Shown here one piece after another: positions 11,067-11,263 of a stretch of 11,263 nt of DNA. The stretch lies in contig MU647657.1 in the NCBI GenBank assembly GCA_026770585.1, forward strand, positions 65,671-76,933, written 5' to 3'. The notes under the pieces were generated by a model that was not told where the DNA came from, made no database searches, and saw only the letters and a program-made list of their open reading frames with translations. The DNA comes from Baffinella frigidus. Its lineage: Eukaryota; Cryptophyceae; Cryptomonadales; Baffinellaceae. Position 1 is the first letter of the stretch, and each line of letters opens with the position of its first letter. The translations under genes were made by a program, and so were the position numbers.

Positions 11067-11263
11067 CTTTGCTGCTATCGCGTGGCATCCTGCCCCGCCG
11101 CTAGCCGCGATTGTTGCCCCGAAACCCAGAAGGGTCGGGGTGAAGATCCTAGTACTCGCCCTGAAGCAAGGATGACGTTTGTCTTGGTGGAAACGCCCTC
11201 GAAGAGCGCTGCGCACCGAGACAAAAGTCGAGAGTGGGACGTCTCAAAGCAAAAGTGGAACCT
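11067..11263 (-). other. Upstream region of the possible minus-strand gene
   Basis: Would hold the 5' UTR and promoter if the exon at 10773-11066 is real. No TATA-like or other recognisable element was identified. Confidence 0.2.

Noticed and set aside
10619-11104. Open frame of 161 codons on +
   Set aside because: Mostly Pro/Arg/Ala low-complexity typical of the antisense of GC-rich coding DNA; the minus-strand reading is more protein-like.

Overview
The window reads as nuclear DNA of a flagellated eukaryotic microbe, most likely an alga or related protist. Three things point there: spliced fragments of a ciliary dynein light chain, an interstitial TTTAGGG array (plant/alga-type telomere unit), and very dense short inverted-repeat elements (MITEs). 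A GC-AG intron fits lineages such as dinoflagellates or haptophytes, but the phylum cannot be fixed from sequence alone. I see no prokaryotic gene organisation, no tRNA or rRNA, no CRISPR array and no transposase.

The one confident gene is on the + strand: the last three coding exons of a Tctex-type dynein light chain of the DYNLT2B (TCTEX1D2/Tctex2b) subfamily. They lie at 1477-1546, 4256-4304 and 6451-6513 (stop TGA). Joined in phase they give about 60 C-terminal residues of a family usually near 140 residues long. The introns are 2709 and 2146 bp. The 5' exons were not found and probably lie upstream.

Layout: 1-200 polypurine tract; 300-870 two MITE-like elements; 975-2200 repeat elements around exon A plus copies of its 3' splice-junction region; 2200-3725 a nested set of inverted and direct repeats inside intron 1, including a 93-bp inverted repeat and a TA-flanked element; 4051-4206 a foldback; 4256-4660 exon B with two partial copies, the first two copies flanking an inverted-repeat element; 4675-6440 intron 2, made of a 33-bp minisatellite, TTCAGGG arrays and palindromic elements; 6451-6712 exon C and a duplicate of its end around another element; 6780-9960 a mosaic of three MITE families (117-bp TA elements, ~102-bp CCCTTAAGTGG elements, and a dispersed R repeat in both orientations); 10000-10720 little recognisable; 10720-11263 GC-rich sequence with a possible minus-strand first exon of an unidentified, perhaps mitochondrial, protein.

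The most unusual feature is that the 3' ends of all three dynein exons are duplicated next to inverted-repeat elements. Exon A's junction recurs about eight times, exon B's end is duplicated (~40 bp) exactly at the borders of one element, and exon C's end (26 bp) at the borders of another. These duplications are much longer than the usual target-site duplications of TIR transposons (2-11 bp). They suggest an element process that copies exon-intron junctions, possibly related to intron growth or introner activity.
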